Source of the DNA: Flavobacterium sp. UBA6721
GTDB lineage: Bacteria; Bacteroidota; Bacteroidia; Flavobacteriales; Flavobacteriaceae
Direction of reading: 5' to 3'
DNA length: 64,000 nucleotides
Assembly: GCA_002454195.1 (NCBI GenBank)
Contig: DKIJ01000002.1
Span: 28,847 to 92,846 of the forward strand
The translations under genes and the position numbers were made by a program. This document shows positions 63,854 to 64,000 of this stretch, piece after piece (position 1 is the first letter of the stretch; every line of letters starts with the position of its first letter). Below the pieces are notes generated by a model. It searched no databases and had not been told where the DNA came from. It saw nothing but the letters and a program-made list of their open reading frames with translations.

Positions 63854-63875
63854 GTTCTAATCCCTCATCGCCCAC
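63854..63875 (+). repeat. Right attachment repeat (attR), partial tRNA-Val 3' end
   Basis: The segment matches 15216-15237 at 20 of 22 bases, ending in the shared CCCTCATCGCCCAC (63862-63875). The tRNA sequence does not extend upstream, so it is not a second tRNA gene. Confidence 0.85.
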
Positions 63876-63885
63876 CAAGAATAAG

Positions 63886-63917
63886 CCGTCTCAATACTAA
63901 ATTTGAGGCGGTTTTTT
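63886..63917 (+). terminator. Terminator beyond attR, probably the original tRNA-Val terminator
   Basis: CCGTCTCAA (63886-63894) pairs with TTGAGGCGG (63903-63911), with one G-T pair and an 8-base loop, followed by six T. It lies 10 bases beyond the right attachment repeat. Confidence 0.7.
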
Positions 63918-64000
63918 ATTTGTCCCTTCTTTTTAAGGAATAACTAAATATTATAATGAGGGAAGTTTGATTTTTGATTATGCTACTAATTTCTTTCTAA

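Larger units (their letters stand above)
15224..63875. mobile_element. Integrative metal-resistance island in tRNA-Val (about 48.65 kb)
   Basis: Boundaries are the tRNA-Val 3'-end direct repeats (15216-15237 and 63854-63875). An IntDOT-like tyrosine recombinase starts 272 bases inside the left end, reading inward, and a 15-bp repeat AAATCGAGACCCTAA occurs just inside both ends (15346-15360, 63791-63805). Contents are metal-resistance cargo, replication-type genes, an IS, broken accessory genes and a phage-lysis-like cassette. No relaxase, coupling ATPase or type IV secretion genes were seen, so transfer would need help from another element. A composite origin from more than one insertion is possible. 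Confidence 0.8.

Noticed and set aside
63854..63875. Second tRNA gene at the right end
   Set aside because: Only the 3' part of the tRNA is present; there is no D arm, anticodon arm or 5' acceptor strand upstream.
15224..63875. Self-transmissible conjugative element
   Set aside because: No relaxase, TraG-type ATPase or other secretion gene was found in any frame.

Overview
The window looks like a chromosomal segment of a Flavobacterium-type Bacteroidota. It is AT-rich. Its genes carry promoter boxes of the Bacteroidota form (TTG, then TAnnTTTG) rather than the E. coli form, the spacers between genes contain repeats of a flavobacterial kind, and the protein families (FucP-type MFS, GH20, GH95, CzcA-TolC fusion, DUF3347, IntDOT-like integrase) are typical of Flavobacteriia.

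Left part (1-15.2 kb), ordinary chromosome: the end of a lipoprotein gene; a FucP-type sugar transporter divergent from a GH20 beta-N-acetylhexosaminidase (chitin or GlcNAc scavenging); two small unknown genes; an ABC-F ATPase with asymmetric ATP sites; the 3' remnant of a GH95 fucosidase; pyrR-pyrB, a STAS-like gene and rnz; pdxH; a CAP lipoprotein; an MsbA-like ABC exporter; and tRNA-Val(UAC).

Middle and right (15.2-63.88 kb), one integrative island: the 3' end of tRNA-Val (15216-15237) is repeated at 63854-63875. An IntDOT-like tyrosine recombinase lies just inside the left end, and a second 15-bp repeat lies just inside both ends. I see no relaxase, coupling protein or type IV secretion genes, so this is an integrative or mobilizable resistance island and not a self-transmissible element. 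The cargo is: a dihaem cytochrome-Rieske-porin operon; a CzcA-TolC fusion with a CzcB adaptor; MgtC, bestrophin-like and DUF1345 membrane proteins with a Zn/Cd P-type ATPase; an element-maintenance block (HTH protein, DnaD-like and DnaC-like proteins, several broken genes and an IS200-type insertion); and a large copper block (38.1-59.4 kb).

The copper block contains four DUF3347 proteins, a beta-propeller lipoprotein, a haem-binding-domain protein, a CusA split into two genes, TolC, two successive CusB adaptors, a PD-(D/E)XK-like nuclease, an HMA-AraC regulator, a CopA P-type ATPase, MerC-like and GDCCVxC proteins, DUF2911, and a multicopper oxidase fused to a CopB-like barrel. Together these would move Cu(I) out of the cytoplasm (CopA), bind it in the periplasm (DUF3347, HMA and ribbon domains), oxidise it (multicopper oxidase) and export it (CusABC).

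The right end (59.4-63.9 kb) starts with about 1.1 kb of noncoding DNA built from consecutive imperfect hairpins. It continues with a stop-interrupted small gene, a cassette of small membrane proteins and a DUF5675 protein resembling a phage lysis cassette, a conserved 252-residue protein and a small putative DNA-binding protein, ending at the right attachment repeat. Several island genes are broken by single events (IS insertion, A-tract slippage, nonsense codon), which suggests the maintenance functions are decaying while the metal genes stay intact.
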